64,000 nucleotides of DNA from Undaria pinnatifida (Eukaryota; Sar; Phaeophyceae; Laminariales; Alariaceae): assembly GCA_012845835.1 (NCBI GenBank), contig JABAKD010000002.1, forward strand, positions 18,475,629-18,539,628. The letters are read 5' to 3'. Positions 21,119 to 33,185 of this stretch are shown here, in pieces (position 1 is the stretch's first letter; every line of letters begins with the position of its first letter). A program made the translations under genes and the position numbers. Below the pieces are notes generated by a model, which made no database searches, was not told the DNA's origin, and saw nothing but the letters and a program-made list of their open reading frames with translations.

Positions 21119-22220
21119 ACCTGGTAACGATTTGGAGAAAAGGGTACGCAAGGGCACCATATTGAGAGGTGTACCGCTAATGTATGGTATTGATGGTGGC
21201 ACTGATTGTATTGAATTTTGCGGGTATCTTTTGTTTGGACAGTAGTCTTCTGACTGACTGCAAAATAGAGGTGGGCATATTCATGGTTGATTGGTTGTTT
21301 TACCAACAGTATCATTTTGCGAATGCTTGTTCGCAAAGGAAGAGTGAAACACGAAATGTTTTTGCGATGGTCGAACAGTTTGCGTAGCTGGGAGGGCTTG
21401 AGCTGTTCGTATCGACGGTGGCGGCATTTTGATAGTTTTATTTATTCGATTACTTGGAGCTATAGCGAACCAAAGCCTAAAGGAGAGTATTTTTTATGAT
21501 GGTTTGCAAATTACCAATATTGCGGGTAATTACGCTTGTTGGCGAGGATTGGTTACACTGGCTTATAGGTTTTGCTGGTATCTCTCGTTGCGGTTGCCTA
21601 CGTGTGTTGATGAGATGGGCGGGGGCATCCTTGTGACCGTACAGTACAGGACATACTGGTCTCAAATGAGAGAGGGGATGCAAAGTCACAATCAGTCATT
21701 GGATTACCGATGTTGATTTTCCGAACTTGATCGGTGGTTGCAATCTTGTTTTGGAATTCGAAGGATGAGATATTTTGATAATTTGATTAGGTAACAAGCA
21801 AGTTGTTTTGCATTTGTTTTGCAATGAAGAACGGGGTGGCTTGTGCATGGTCAGATGCTCTTTGTATCAGGGAGGGCGTATGCTAATTTTCGTGTCAGAT
21901 AAATTCTGTGTTTGCGGACAAGAATTTATGCTATATTGTTTCACCGGTATGATCTGTGTATCTATGTCGGTAATAGGGGACAACGGGAGACCTTTGTCCG
22001 GCCGACCTCGCGATCTCTGGCATTTTATCTGTCGCAGTTAGTTTTGGCCTGAAGGCGCGGCTGTTGTAATCTCTTCATGTGCTTACAATTGTTGTAAGTG
22101 GGAGTATGAAAGAGGTTTTCGCTCATGGGGATGAGTTTCCTCTTGCCATTTTTGTTGTTTTAGGTGATGGAATTGAGTCAAATGTTGATTCGTCTCTGTC
22201 TTGTGAATAATCCGGGAGGG

Positions 22221-22497
22221 TGTTGATTTGGGATTTTCAGTATGACAGTTACGTATCAATTTCGTGCCGGTTCGGGCTTCTGGACTATTATTGGGTACCC
22301 AGTAGTACCTGGGTGGCGTTCTTGATGGTAGACTTCTGTGCGCTCTCGCTCGGGAGCTCACCTTCTCGGAGGTCTTACGCACGAGTTCTCTCCTCGGAGG
22401 TCTCACGCATGAGTTTTGTGCTCGACCTGCCTCTACCCTGTGGTTGGAAGACGTAATACAATGACTTGAAACCTACCCCGCTTGGAGCTAACGAACA
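22221..22497 (+). repeat. 3' LTR of element C
   Basis: It is the partner of 19,417-19,694. A short polypurine tract adjoins its left edge. Confidence 0.8.
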
Positions 22498-22904
22498 TAC
22501 CAACGTATCTGCTGCTGCTTGCTTCTCTTGCATTGTACCAAGGTAGTAGGTATTTTTATGCCGTCGATCGTCGGGCTGCTTTTTTTGTTTCAGGTGTTTG
22601 TGCTGCTTGCTGCTGCTGCTGCTGCGGCGGCGGCGGCGCTGCTTCTGCTGCTACTACGCTGCTCCTGCTTGCTTCCGCTGCTCGCTGCTGCTACTGCTGC
22701 TGCTGCCGTTTCTTGCTGCTTCCGATGCTTGTCGAACGTCGATTTACAGCAAATCATGTTTGATCTTGTTTGTGTTGCGTGTTTTCATTTCATTCATTTT
22801 TGTTACAATATACCACTGCCACAGCCTGGGGTATCATGCTTACCACGTACATATTACACGTGTTGTGTTTTGTATGTGTACGTGTACCTGTGTTCTCTCG
22901 TGTA
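22498..22904. other. no gene; CTG/GCG trinucleotide repeat
   Basis: A dense GCTGCTGCTGCGGCGGCGGC-type run spans about 22,596-22,720. The open frames are translations of the repeat. Confidence 0.5.
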
Positions 22905-22934
22905 CATACCAGGTATAATATGTACAAGGGCTCC

Positions 22935-22966
22935 GCATGGGTGCCGGCGTTCGCCGGCACCCATGC
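22935..22966. repeat. 14-bp perfect hairpin in the repeat head
   Basis: The stem GCATGGGTGCCGGC and its exact complement enclose the loop GTTC. An equivalent hairpin with a compensated base pair is at 34,314-34,345. The copy at 28,418 has lost the second arm. Confidence 0.8.
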
Positions 22967-23639
22967 TCCGGGTAGGGCAGGGAAGCACTGCGACCTGTTC
23001 GATTCAATATTTGAGAGAGTACACATCGTTACCACACAACATCTAGTCTACGCGTGCAGGATGTAAAGTAATGCCAAGATATCAATATATACAAACAGTG
23101 GACTACTTCTGCCGTTTCTTGCGTGAATCCGATTCCATGCTTCATATTCCGTTCGGAAGAATTCGAGCCCACACAGACTGACCCTCTAGTCTGCCCACGA
23201 AGAGACGTCTCGAGTGCGTTTCTTGGTGTTTTGACTTAACAAAGCATCCAGCCCAGCAAGGGGGTGGCCATGTATGCTGCATGTTCTCTACGTAGCCTCT
23301 GAGAGGTGCGCACTGAGCCTGCTTCTGCTACACCATGCATGATAGTATCTAGATCCGAGGCTCGCAGACCGACCGTGTCTCTGTGTGTATAGTCTGATCG
23401 TGGAGACACTTGCTGACGGTATTCTAGGCGTGGAACACGGTGTCGCTGCCTTCATTCAATTCCTCGAATGCTGCTATAACGCTGCTACTTGTTGCTATCT
23501 GTTAGATAAGAATATTACATAAAAATTAGAAAACGTCAGCTGTAAGTACGACGGATTGAAATAGTAGTACGCGATAGCACTGAACTATAAATTTGGCAGT
23601 TAAGAATTTCAAGCTCGAGTTTTAGACGATATTAAAAAA

Positions 23640-24560
23640 GACATATATTAATCGGAATCGGCCAGAGTAATAAACACTTCTACGCAATTGAAATCGCGTC
23701 ATTATCTTTCTAGCCATCCATGACGTAGCTTTCATTCATTCCCCCCGCCCCCCCCCCCCCCCAACGCCCCCTCCTTCCCCACCACCCGCACGATCGCCCA
23801 GACCTAGCACCACGCGTATAGCAAGCCCCTACATATATGCGTAATACGCGCGATCGGAGTATCACACACAAGCTTCCAAAGATGAGTTTCGACCAAATCT
23901 TCGATCTCACAGCTGGAGTATTTGTATTATATGTAACCTAAACCTCTTGAAACCCTCCCCCCCCCCCCCCCCCCTCCCCCCCCCTTTTTTTTTCCCCGCT
24001 CCCTCTTGCTCAAACGCCCCACCTAGCTTCGAAATCTCCGGAGTAATAAACACTTCCACGCACTTGATATCACCTCATTATCTTTCTAGAGCCATCCATG
24101 CCGCTGCTGCAATTCCCCCCCCCCCCCAACGCCTCCTCGTTCCCCACCACCCGCACCATCGCCTAGACCTAGCACCACGCGTATGGCAAACCCCTGCATC
24201 TATGCGACATTATTTTTTTGCCCCCCCCCCCCCCCCCCCAACGTCCTTAAAAACTCCGCCCTTCCCTCACCGGTTATTCGACTTACAGGATTCACTTGAT
24301 AAACTGATGCATTTCCTCCCACAGCTGTCAGATTTGTCCCCCTCAAAAACGGGTTTTATAGTTTCCGCGCACAGACTGGCTAACATCACCCTGTTGACCC
24401 TGATAGCTACGCTGTAGTTGCAAGGGGAGTCGCCGATCTATATCCTTAATGAGGACACACAACCCGTAATACGCGCGATTGGAGTATCACACACAGCTTG
24501 CAAAGATGAATTTCGACAAAATATTCGATCTCACAGCTGGAGTGTTTTTTTATTTTTGTA
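23640..24560. repeat. internal duplication with long poly-C tracts
   Basis: The block GAGTAATAAACACTTC...TTATCTTTCTAG...CACCACGCGTAT occurs at 23,667 and 24,041. The block GTAATACGCGCGAT...CACAGCTGGAGT occurs at about 23,846 and 24,468. C-runs of roughly 15-20 bases lie near 23,745, 23,960, 24,115 and 24,222. The 156-codon Pro-rich frame across them is a translation of C-runs. Confidence 0.65.
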
Positions 24561-24579
24561 ATATATTACCTGGTATGGC

Positions 24580-25250
24580 CTGTTTGTCTGATTGCTGGTC
24601 GCTCATTGGCCGGAGATCGTACATAAAGTAACCGTCATCTGGAGACGATAGGGTCCCATCCCAGGATCATAATCGATCCACACATATATATATACAATTC
24701 CGACAACCCGGAACCGGGAACGAACACAGATATCACCAGGATTGATATCTTCCCGCACAGTGTGGAAATAATCCTCAACCCCACCGACCGGCCGATCTCT
24801 GATTGGCTGAGGGTCGTATATTATAGAGCCAGCTCCACCCGGGGACGATAGGATCCCACCCCCGGTCCAGAGTCATTCTATATCTCTCAGAGTTAGACAA
24901 ACCGGGGACGAAAACCGAGTTCTCTCGGGTCCTCACCGCCCCCCCCCACGGTGTGGAAACCCCAACTCCGTTGGCTAAAATCGCTGATTGGTTCGAGCTC
25001 CACAGCGCCGTCCCATCCTAGGAGGATGACAAAGGCTCACGAGCCAACGGGGGGCAGTTCCGTCGCACACAGGTGACCTAGGCCCCCATCCTCGGTTCAG
25101 AAATCTTCTGAATATCTACAGCTCCAACAACGTGACAACTATAACGATGATCTCTCGGGTCGATACCTCCCCGCACGGCGTGTCAACCCCGACCCCATTG
25201 GCTTATTTATTCGTGATTGGCTGGTAGGCTTTGGCCCAATAAGCTCGCAA
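24580..25250. repeat. degenerate repeats of about 190 bp with CCAAT-type words
   Basis: At least three tandem modules share GGACGATAGGATCCCA-like, CTCTCGGGTC and CCGCACGGTGTG.AACCCC blocks. Each has ATTGGCT/ATTGGTT (inverted CCAAT) near its border: 24,592, 24,803, 24,970-24,996, 25,197 and 25,217. The same modules occur in copy 2 at about 29,140-29,790. No transcript start or ORF is evident. Confidence 0.55.
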
Positions 25251-26994
25251 TTATTTCGACCGACTCGGGTTTTGTCACATACTTCCGTATTCGGCAAAGA
25301 TTTGCTTTGCGAGCGCAATTCGACCAGCTATTTGCATTATAGGTCGCACATTAAGATTTGAAGCCCATATGAGGTTGACGTGCCGAGCAAGCACGCTCAA
25401 AATGAAAATGACAAACACTTGAACAGCAAAAACAGCACCAAACGCAATGTAAATGGACAAATTAGAGCGATTTGTATCTAGGATTCAGGGACCCCCGGTT
25501 ACAAGCACATTTCCAAACAAAAGCGGGGTGTTCAAAGAAAAATGACATAATAAATGAAACTAAGACTGGCACAGCTCGAGTGTAATAACCGTGGCAAAAA
25601 GCCTGAAATGAGGCCAAAACAGTGCGTATTTGACTCGCGTAATGATCGAATAATCGTCGAATACTATAATCACCTCTTTTGTCTCTTGTGCAACACCGAA
25701 AAAATCGCTGAAAATCCTCATTTAATCCGCTTATTGGGTAAAAACCTAAGCCCGCTAATATTTTCGCGGGTTTTATTGCATACTGTTCGCGTAGGGCAAA
25801 AATTCGCATTGCGACCGCAATTCGTACAAAACGCCCGACCTCAGGATGAACCTATACAGTTGGTACCCAGAGCGTCAAAGTTGAAGCCATTCGGGATATG
25901 TTATCTCACATTAACTCTTGTCAAGTATCTAGAGTCCGTGGTCACACAGAGGTGCTGGAGCCCTAGAGAGATCCGAAACACCAAATGAAATAAGAATTTG
26001 TCCGGGAAATACTACGCTTTCCCGCCTAAAACGCACGATACGAAGAAGGCACACAAGTAAAATGATCCAATGTGCAAACTGGACTCACATGGCCGCGGGT
26101 ATCCACCCAACTACGGCATAGAGTTCCCCCGTTCCCACAACTAACCAACTGGCGGTTACAAACTACAGCGGCTGGGCTGCCTGCACCGTACGAACCGCAT
26201 GGTAATCGTGAGCACAGACGAACGCGCCTGCTGTCTGTAGTGCTGTCAGAGTGACGACCCGCGGGCATGCAGTGAAAAAAGGGCAATCGAACCAAAAACC
26301 ACCAAAGTATCAATGATCGCCCCGTCTTTCCGAGTTATCTGACAGGTTGCAGCGCAGCTCTGAGCTACGACGCCCGTGCCTGGAAATTGAAAATTGCGGG
26401 GGGTCGTTCCCCATGAAGGGTATACAACTCTACCAACTCTACAAAAATCAGTGACGTAAGTAACATGTACTACTTCCTCGTAAAACAAGAATGAAAAAAG
26501 ACGATCGTTGCTCTCATGATGATGTGCGTGCGGGTCGTGGGTCTCCGTGTGCCATCCTCCTGCTGTGGTTCTCGATGGCCGCCTCATCGCCTTCGCTCAC
26601 TCGGCCCGCTGATTCGCACTTGTCTCGTTGACGCTCAATTCCAATCGGTTCCCCTTCTCGCCCGTCCCAAAAGAACAAAATGCTCCTCGCAGCTTGCGGT
26701 GCTGACCTGAAACACATTTTTTTTCGTTCAGGGAGAGTTCAATCCGTCTCTTCCCCGCCTATCAACGCTCAGTCGCCCTCCTCCTTCGTCGTCGAATTCA
26801 TATAAGAGCGGTCAAATCGCCATGTCCCGGCATACTAACAGCCATATATTGCCCACAACAGATAAGGGCAACGAGCGCCTGCTTCGACTTGTCACAGGGT
26901 GATTTTGAATCGGAATACCCCCACTGTACTGCTGTAATTACTTGTTGGTGTAGCTTGTCTGAAAAGCTGTTCTCATATTGTATCAGTGTTTTTT

Positions 26995-27335
26995 GCCATC
27001 CCATTTATTATCCTTGCACTACTCTCGCCCGCCTTCCCGGTAGTAGTATAACTCAGATCAGGGTCACATATAGCGGGCCCTCCTGCCCCCTCTCCACTAC
27101 GAACGGTACATGCCTCAAATTTTATCGCGAGAAGAGTTCAGCATTTTCTTCCCTCGTCGATTCGCGTCGAATAGTACCCACCCACGCTGCTATTAATAGG
27201 CGTTCTCAGCAGTTAGTTGATCCTCTTCTTGCATTTCTGCAAATAAAGTCAAATCTCACAACGGTGGAAATCGAACTCAAAGACCAACGCTAGCAGTAAA
27301 GGTAACCGCTAGATAGATCACCGGCGGCTCTACGA
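26995..27335 (-). mobile_element. tRNA-derived SINE, family 1, near full length
   Basis: Read on the minus strand, the element opens GAGCCGCCGGTGATCTATCTAG, resembling a pol III A box, then GAGTTCGATTTCC (27,265-27,281), a good B box. A unique body of about 250 bp follows, ending near CGAGAGTAGTGCAAGGATAA and AAATGGGATG. A second near-complete copy is at 35,126-35,452, and truncated copies are at 12,665, 59,601 and perhaps 51,300. It is inserted right after the TATTGTATCAG block, which is continuous in segmental copy 2. No protein is encoded. Confidence 0.65.
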
Positions 27336-28047
27336 GTATATAACTCACTAGAGATGATCAATCAACAATCAGCAGCAAGGAGCACGCCAAGTAGGAAGCA
27401 GCACAAAATTATTAGTCAGCTACGACCAACACGCCGCTTTTCCAGTTGACCGCGGCAAACGACCAAAACAGCAACGGAGACAGAGGCACCACAGCAACAA
27501 CAACGCACGCGTTCCACACCGCCAATACTTCTCCATATTCTTCTCGGGGAAAAGAACCACCCGCCGATGCGATGCCGGGACGAATGCATGCCACTGGTTT
27601 CTTCCGGGGATACCGTCTACTACTTACTACGACCTTCGCGTGGCGCAGGTTAACAACAGGAACGATTTTTCCCCTTGTTTTTCATGTCGAAAAGTGATTC
27701 CCTGTTTTTCGGTACACCCTGCCCATGCTGTAAGTCAGACAAAAAAGCATGTGTGTAATAGAGCATCCGTGTGTGCTCTTACTCGTACCTATATTTCTTG
27801 CACTAGTATAAACTCTATCGATGTGCCCGAACTACCACCGTCGAGGCCGGGGACGCAGCCACTCGTAATGTTGCTGTGTGGCTTTTTTCTGGCGCAATAA
27901 TCGTAGTCACTACCTCCTCGTTGTAGTCATGCGTGCGCTTGCCACGTCTATCAGTGTACGTACGTACCTACCGAAATTCAATAATTGAATGCACTACTAT
28001 GATACCTATACACCGCGGCACCATGGGTTTCTTTTTTACAGTAAATA
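27336..28047. other. no gene recognised
   Basis: No supported feature. Short frames near 27,412-27,900 show no family resemblance. Confidence 0.45.
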
Positions 28048-28380
28048 CTTTGTTTTGGGACAAAATATGACGCCAATTTGGGAATAATGTCGTGCCAAGT
28101 TTTTTTTTACCAACCTCTCCATACATCAAGATCCGAAGAATAACTGGAGAGTACCGTTCAAAATACGATTTTTTGCACACTTCTCGGTTGTCTCGCTCAG
28201 CCTCCATCCGCGTTCACGTCGAGATGCAGAACGGAGAGGGCAGGGTGAGGGGCGTTGGAACCGCCCCCCGAAGACGGCGTTCGAATGAAGCGATTTGCCG
28301 AGAAATTCCAGTTGCCCGAGAATCCCATACTGAGGCCGAAACGAAAAAAACTCCTGACCAAATCTCCGTCCCCTCAAAAA
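28048..28380 (-). mobile_element. putative tRNA-derived SINE, family 2
   Basis: On the minus strand there is an A-box-like CGGCCTCAGTATGG near 28,330 and a B-box-like CATTCGAACGCC near 28,280. A body with GGGGGGCGGTTCCAACGCCC, GCTGAGCGAGACAA and a CCAAATTGGCGTCA tail follows. It aligns over most of its length with 32,200-32,555, and its head also matches 35,895-35,990. The pol III boxes are weaker than in family 1. Confidence 0.55.
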
Positions 28381-28392
28381 AATGAATAATTG

Positions 28393-31048
28393 TATACCAG
28401 GTATATATGTACAAGGGCTCCGCATGGGTGCCGGCATCGGGGCAGCACTTCGACTTGTTCGATCCAATATTCGATAGAGTAAGAACCGTTACCACAGAAC
28501 ACATAGTGTACGTGTGTAGAGTGTAAAGTAATGCCAAGAGATTGATATAGACTAACAGTGGACTTCTTACTTCTTCTGTCGTTTCCTCCGTTTCTCCGTT
28601 TCTTGCGTGAATTCGATTCCGAGCTTCATATATATTTCGATCGGATAAATCCGAGCCCACGCAGACTGTAGTCTGGTAGTCTGGCCATGAAGAGGCGTTT
28701 CGAGTGCGTTTCTTGACGTTTTGACTCAACCAAGCATCCAGGGCCAGCAAGGGGATTGACACATGGTTGCTGTATGTCCTCTACGTAGCCACTGACAGGC
28801 GCGCACTGAGCCAACTTCTGCTACTACATGCATGATACCATATCTAGATTCGAGGCTCGCAACCGACTGTGTCTCTGTGTGTGTATGTATAATGATCGTG
28901 GAGAGACTTGCTGGCGGTACTCTAGGCGTGAAACACGGTGTCGCTGCCTTCGTCGTTCAATTCCTCGAATGCTATTGTAACAATGCTACTACTTGTTGCT
29001 GTAGACCACACTCTCATCTGGTAGATGGAATATTAGTAGAACTAGTACGCTATAGCACTGAACGAAGAATTTGGCTGTTAAGAATTTCAATCTTGATCGA
29101 GTTTTAGACGATAAAATAAACATATAATACCTGGTATGGCCTTTTTGTCTGATCGCTGGTTCGCTCATTGGCCGGGGATCGTACATAAAGTAACCGTCAT
29201 CTGGGGACGATAGGGTCCATTCCCAGAATTATAATCCATCCACAAATATACAACTCCGACCACCCGGAAACGAACACGAATTTATCACTAGGATTGATAC
29301 CTCCCCGCACAGTGTTGAAATCCCCAACCCCGCCAACCGACCGATCTCTGATTGGCTGGAGGTCGTATATTATAGAGCCAGCTCCATCCGGGGACGATAG
29401 GGTCCCATCCCTGGTCCAGGGGTCATTCTATATCTCTAAAAAATAGACAAACCGGGGAATAAAACCGAGTTCTCTCGGGTCGACACCGCCCCCCACGGTG
29501 TAGAAACCCCAGTTCCATTGGCTAGAATCGCTGATTGGTTCGAGCTCCACAGCGCCGCCCAACCCTAGTAGAATGATACTCACCAACCAATGGGGGGCAG
29601 TTCCGTCGCACACGGGGGACATAGGGCCCCATCCCCGGTGCAGAAATCTCCCGAATCTCTACAGCTCCAACAACGTGACAACTATAACGATTCTCTCGGG
29701 TCGATACCTCCCCGCACGGCGTGTCAACCCTGACCCCATTGGCTTATTACTCGTGATTGGCTGGTAGGCTTTGACCCAATAAGCTCGCAATTATTTCGAC
29801 CGACTCGGGTTTTCTCGCATACTTGTCGCATACGGCAAACATTCGCAATGCGAGCGCAATTCCACGAATTATTTGCATGGTAGGTTACACAAAAAAGCGA
29901 TTTTGAGCCTATATCAGGTTGGCGTGCCGAGCAAGCACGCTCAAAATGAGAATGAGAAACACTTGAACCAGCAACAACAGCACCAAACGCAATATAAACG
30001 AACGAATTAGAGCGATTTGTATCCAGGATCCAGGCCCCCCCGGTTATAAGCACAATTAACTTCAAACAAAGGTGGGGTGTTCAAAGAAAAACGACATACT
30101 AATATGTGGAACTAAGACTGGCACGACTCGAGCATAATAACCAACCGTCAAAAAAAGCCTGAAATGAGGCCAAAACAGTGCGTATTTGACTCACTGGCAT
30201 AATGGTCTAATAATCATGGAGTACTTGCTGCCCGAATAATCACCTCTTTATCGCTTATGCGACACCGAAAAAAAATGCTGAAAACCCCCATTCCATTCGC
30301 TCAAAACCTAATCTCGCTAATATTTTCGCGAGTTTTCTTGCACACTGCTCGCGTTGGGCAAAAAATTGCCATGCGACCGCAATTCGTACAAAACGCTCTA
30401 CTTCGGGATGAATCTATACAGCCACAGTTGGTACCCAGAGTGTCAAGATAAAGCCATTTGGGACATGAAAGCGGTCAAATCGCCATGTCCCGGCATACTA
30501 ATAGCCATATATATTCCCCGCAACAGATGAGAGCAATGAGCGCCTGCTTCGGCTTGTCACAGGGTGATCTTGAATCGGAATACCCGTTTTCTTTCTCCTG
30601 TGTCTTTTCTTTTTTCGTGTTTCCAATTGACTCGCGTCTGACGTGCGTACGCGTCGTGATAGGTACGACGTGTAATATATACGTCGTAGTCTTTTCTAGG
30701 TGGCAAGCGGTGTAGTCGGTTTTTTCAGGCGCGAGTAGTGCGACGAATGTAGCAGTATGGACCTGGCACATCGTAGGCTGACTCCCAATTTCACATTTTA
30801 TATTTTCCTGGCGGAGGCATGAATGGCGTCAGCTATGATATATGCGTGTACCACTTTTGGTTTCATTTGTGTTTTTTTCCTGTGATATTCCTCCACTCCA
30901 GAGTGTTGCTGGAGCCTGTTCTGTGACCACGGACTTGATTATGCGAGTTTATAATGTGAGGACAACAACAAGAACAACGACCCCCACCGTGGTGCTGTAA
31001 TTTCTTGGTTTAGCTTGTCCGAAAAGCTGTTGTCGTATTGTATCAGAC
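28393..31048. repeat. segmental duplication, copy 2
   Basis: It is the partner of 22,905-26,990 and shorter because it lacks the extra stretches of copy 1. It contains its own extra segment at about 30,588-30,983. The short frame at 31,049-31,282 just beyond it is not recognisable. Confidence 0.75.
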
Positions 31049-31284
31049 ATGAAACAGCAGCAGCACCTCGACGAAAACCGCAAATCACAAGATACACATA
31101 CATGCTCGTACCGGTACTGCAGGGAGGACAGCGGTGCTACATCGCAGGTCAAACTGCCCGAGCGTGACCAGGCACTCCGCGAGAAGTACACATACATCAA
31201 GAAGCGTTGGCCGGGAAGGGGAGCTGCCCACTGCGTACATGCCAGGGTCATCAGCGCTTGCAGGAGGCCCAATACGCCGTAACA

Positions 31285-31600
31285 CAAGAAGTTCCCTATT
31301 ATTTCACTCCTCCTGTATCGCCGATTACTGACGCACACGAGATCTTTGTCACGAAGATCCCTATTTTTTTATGACACTGCTATATCGTCGATTGCTGTGG
31401 CGCACATGAGATATTGTCAAGAAGATCCCTAGTACTCTGTATTATCAGTTGATTCCTGGCGAACACGAGATGACATTTTCAAGAAGATCCACATATTTTA
31501 TAAAATTATTCTAAGGACGTCAGCTGTGAGTTCGACGAATTTAGGGTCGATCCTAAATTTTTTTATACTGTCATCAAATGCTGGCGCACACGATGTGTTC
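31285..31600. repeat. degenerate tandem repeat of about 65 bp
   Basis: Three to four units each end with a phrase like GCACACGAGAT...CAAGAAGATCCCTA. The unit boundaries lie near 31,350, 31,418 and 31,480, and a more diverged unit ends near 31,600. Confidence 0.6.
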
Positions 31601-32199
31601 ACAAGCACCAACAACAGTCATTAGCCGGCGCAATACTTGCAACCACACAACAAAGCGTTGGAAACACTACCTTGAGAATCGCACCTACTTAAGTGCATCA
31701 AAGTTTGTGAGGATAAATATACGTGGAATTAGTGTGGTACATTTATTTTGCGGTTCTGGAAGATGGGTCGTGGATCGTAGACCAACACATACGGAACGAC
31801 TGTTGGGAGCGGCGATGAAAAATATTGACAAAGCATTGTTTCTCGTACTGCAATTTTTAAAAGCAACTCCGTTCGTTGTGTTTGCTTTTATGGTCTGGCC
31901 TGTTTTGTTGTGTTCTCGTACCCGGTACGCTAGTATTTAACTTGCTTTTTACCTTGATTAATTGCGATTGCTTGGTATACTCTCTCACAGTCTGTGACCA
32001 CATAATAAGTTGTATCTCCCTAGGATGAAGAATCAGCACGGGCAGTGGGTGTTTAATGATGTCGTTGGATAGGGAACGCCCCCCCTCGAAGACAACGCTC
32101 GAACAAAGGGGTTTGACCGTGAAATCCGATATAGAAAAGCAACGACACAGCAGCAGTCGTACGATAATAGTCCAAACGCTTCGAGGTGTGACCATGAAA
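31601..32199. other. no gene recognised
   Basis: A frame of 120 codons at 31,578-31,940 has no family resemblance. A short family-2 head fragment (CTCGAAGACAACGCTCGAAC) lies near 32,090. Confidence 0.45.
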
Positions 32200-32555
32200 A
32201 AAGTGTTTGTCAGGACGAAATAAGAAGCCAATTTGGAAATGATGCCAATTTGGAAATAAATGTTTTCCCATGTTTTTTTTGTTCAAGCTCTGCATATGCC
32301 AAGATCCAAGAAAAGCTCGGGCGTGTACCGTCCAAAATACAAAAATCTGCGCACTTCTCGCTTGTCTCGCTCAGCCCACATACCCGATCCCGACCAGGTG
32401 CGGAACGGATAAGGCAGGGCGAGGGGCGTTAAACGCCCCCCGAAGACGGCGCTCGAACGAAGCGATTTGACCGAGAAATTCCAGTTCCGAAAATCCCATA
32501 CTGAGGCCGAGACAAAAAAAACTCCTGACCAAATCCCTGTTCCCTCAAAAAAAGA
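32200..32555 (-). mobile_element. putative tRNA-derived SINE, family 2, second copy
   Basis: It is collinear with 28,048-28,380: GCCAATTTGG, CACTTCTCGCTTGTCTCGCT, CCCCCGAAGACGGCGCTCGA and CTCCTGACCAAATC. Both copies sit next to a GTACAAGG... repeat head on the plus strand. Confidence 0.55.
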
Positions 32556-32567
32556 ATAACTAAATGT

Positions 32568-33185
32568 TTATGTACAAGGTTCCCCTTCGGCATGCGGGTA
32601 ACGTGAAACCCCGGGGGCGTCGCAAGGCGAGAAGGGAGACACCGGTAACACACATATACATATTTTTCCACCTATAATAATGGTGTTATTCGCGTACTCA
32701 TAGGTAAACCCCACTGCTTTTCTTAGAGGAAACGTGTGGCATGAGCTAGTGCATTGATCCAAAGAAAGGGTACCACTGTAGTACTCAGTGGGAAGAGTGA
32801 TAGCGGTGGGTGCACGTTTTACTGATGTACGCGCAAACGAATTATTAGTGCTCAGGGGATGCTGTGTACCGTACGTGGAATAATAGTGCTCGTTACTAAA
32901 TAGTACGTCACATGTGTTTACACTTGGTGGTAATGGATAGGGTTGACCAGCCAATGCCAGTCGCTCTTGGATGTTGTACAATAATACTTGATTGGTTGAT
33001 AGCGGCAACAATTTTGGTATGTGTGGCGTACGTGGTAGGATTTTCCATGAGTTGGAGGTAGTGTTCAACGCTTTGGTACTGTGTTCCAGGGGAACAGAAA
33101 CCTTGATGTACTCCTTGTTTATCCCCGTAGAAAGTAGAGCTAGATCGATAGTGTTGCCGTCTGAACCCGCCACTACTTGATGCAT
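32568..33185 (-). CDS. unidentified ORF of 205 codons
   Basis: An uninterrupted frame runs from ATG 33,185 to a stop at 32,568 between SINE copies. The first 165 residues have mixed, non-repetitive composition rich in Ser, Thr, Tyr, Asn and Pro, for example LALLSTGINKEYIKVSV, ALAGQPYPLPPSVNTC and TALPTEYYSG-like text. There is no transmembrane segment or known catalytic motif. The last 20-40 residues run into the repeated GTACAAGG head, so the 3' end is not original. No splice sites or neighbouring exons were found. It could be a remnant of an unknown gene or element, or chance. I do not assign a function. Confidence 0.3.
   Translation of the reverse strand: MHQVVAGSDGNTIDLALLSTGINKEYIKVSVPLEHSTKALNTTSNSWKILPRTPHIPKLLPLSTNQVLLYNIQERLALAGQPYPLPPSVNTCDVLFSNEHYYSTYGTQHPLSTNNSFARTSVKRAPTAITLPTEYYSGTLSLDQCTSSCHTFPLRKAVGFTYEYANNTIIIGGKICICVLPVSPFSPCDAPGVSRYPHAEGEPCT

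Larger units (their letters stand above)
19417..22497 (+). mobile_element. LTR element without recognisable pol (element C)
   Basis: Direct repeats of about 278 bp, starting TGTTGATTTGGG and ending CGAACA, bound 3.1 kb. A purine tract CCGGGAGGG stands directly before the right copy, giving plus orientation. Flanks AACCA and TACCA agree at four of five bases, consistent with an ageing 5-bp target duplication. LTR identity is about 93% by eye. The 2.5-kb interior has no reverse transcriptase, integrase or zinc knuckle that I can recognise. It contains a 115-bp tandem duplication and many CAGCAG words. It looks like a non-autonomous fossil, unrelated in sequence to element A. Confidence 0.75.
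22905..26990. repeat. segmental duplication, copy 1
   Basis: It aligns with 28,393-31,048 in the same order and orientation. The shared blocks are TACCAGGTATA plus GTACAAGGGCTCCGCATGGG, GTAAAGTAATGCCAAGA, TAAAGTAACCGTCATCTGG, CTCTCGGGTCGATACCTCCC, CAAATCGCCATGTCCCGGCA and AGCTTGTC.GAAAAGCTGTT. This copy has about 900 extra bases with poly-C tracts (23,640-24,560) and about 850 more at 25,960-26,810. A SINE follows directly at 26,995. No coding capacity is recognised. Confidence 0.75.

Noticed and set aside
23947-24417. 156-codon Pro-rich frame
   Set aside because: It runs through several poly-C tracts and duplicated repeat blocks.
24580-25250. CRISPR-like array from the regularly spaced repeats
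   Set aside because: Units are about 190 bp, diverged throughout, lack constant short repeats with unique spacers, and lie in eukaryotic DNA.
31049-31282. 77-codon frame as a small gene
   Set aside because: It begins at the edge of segmental copy 2 and runs up to a degenerate tandem repeat. No family resemblance and no splice context.
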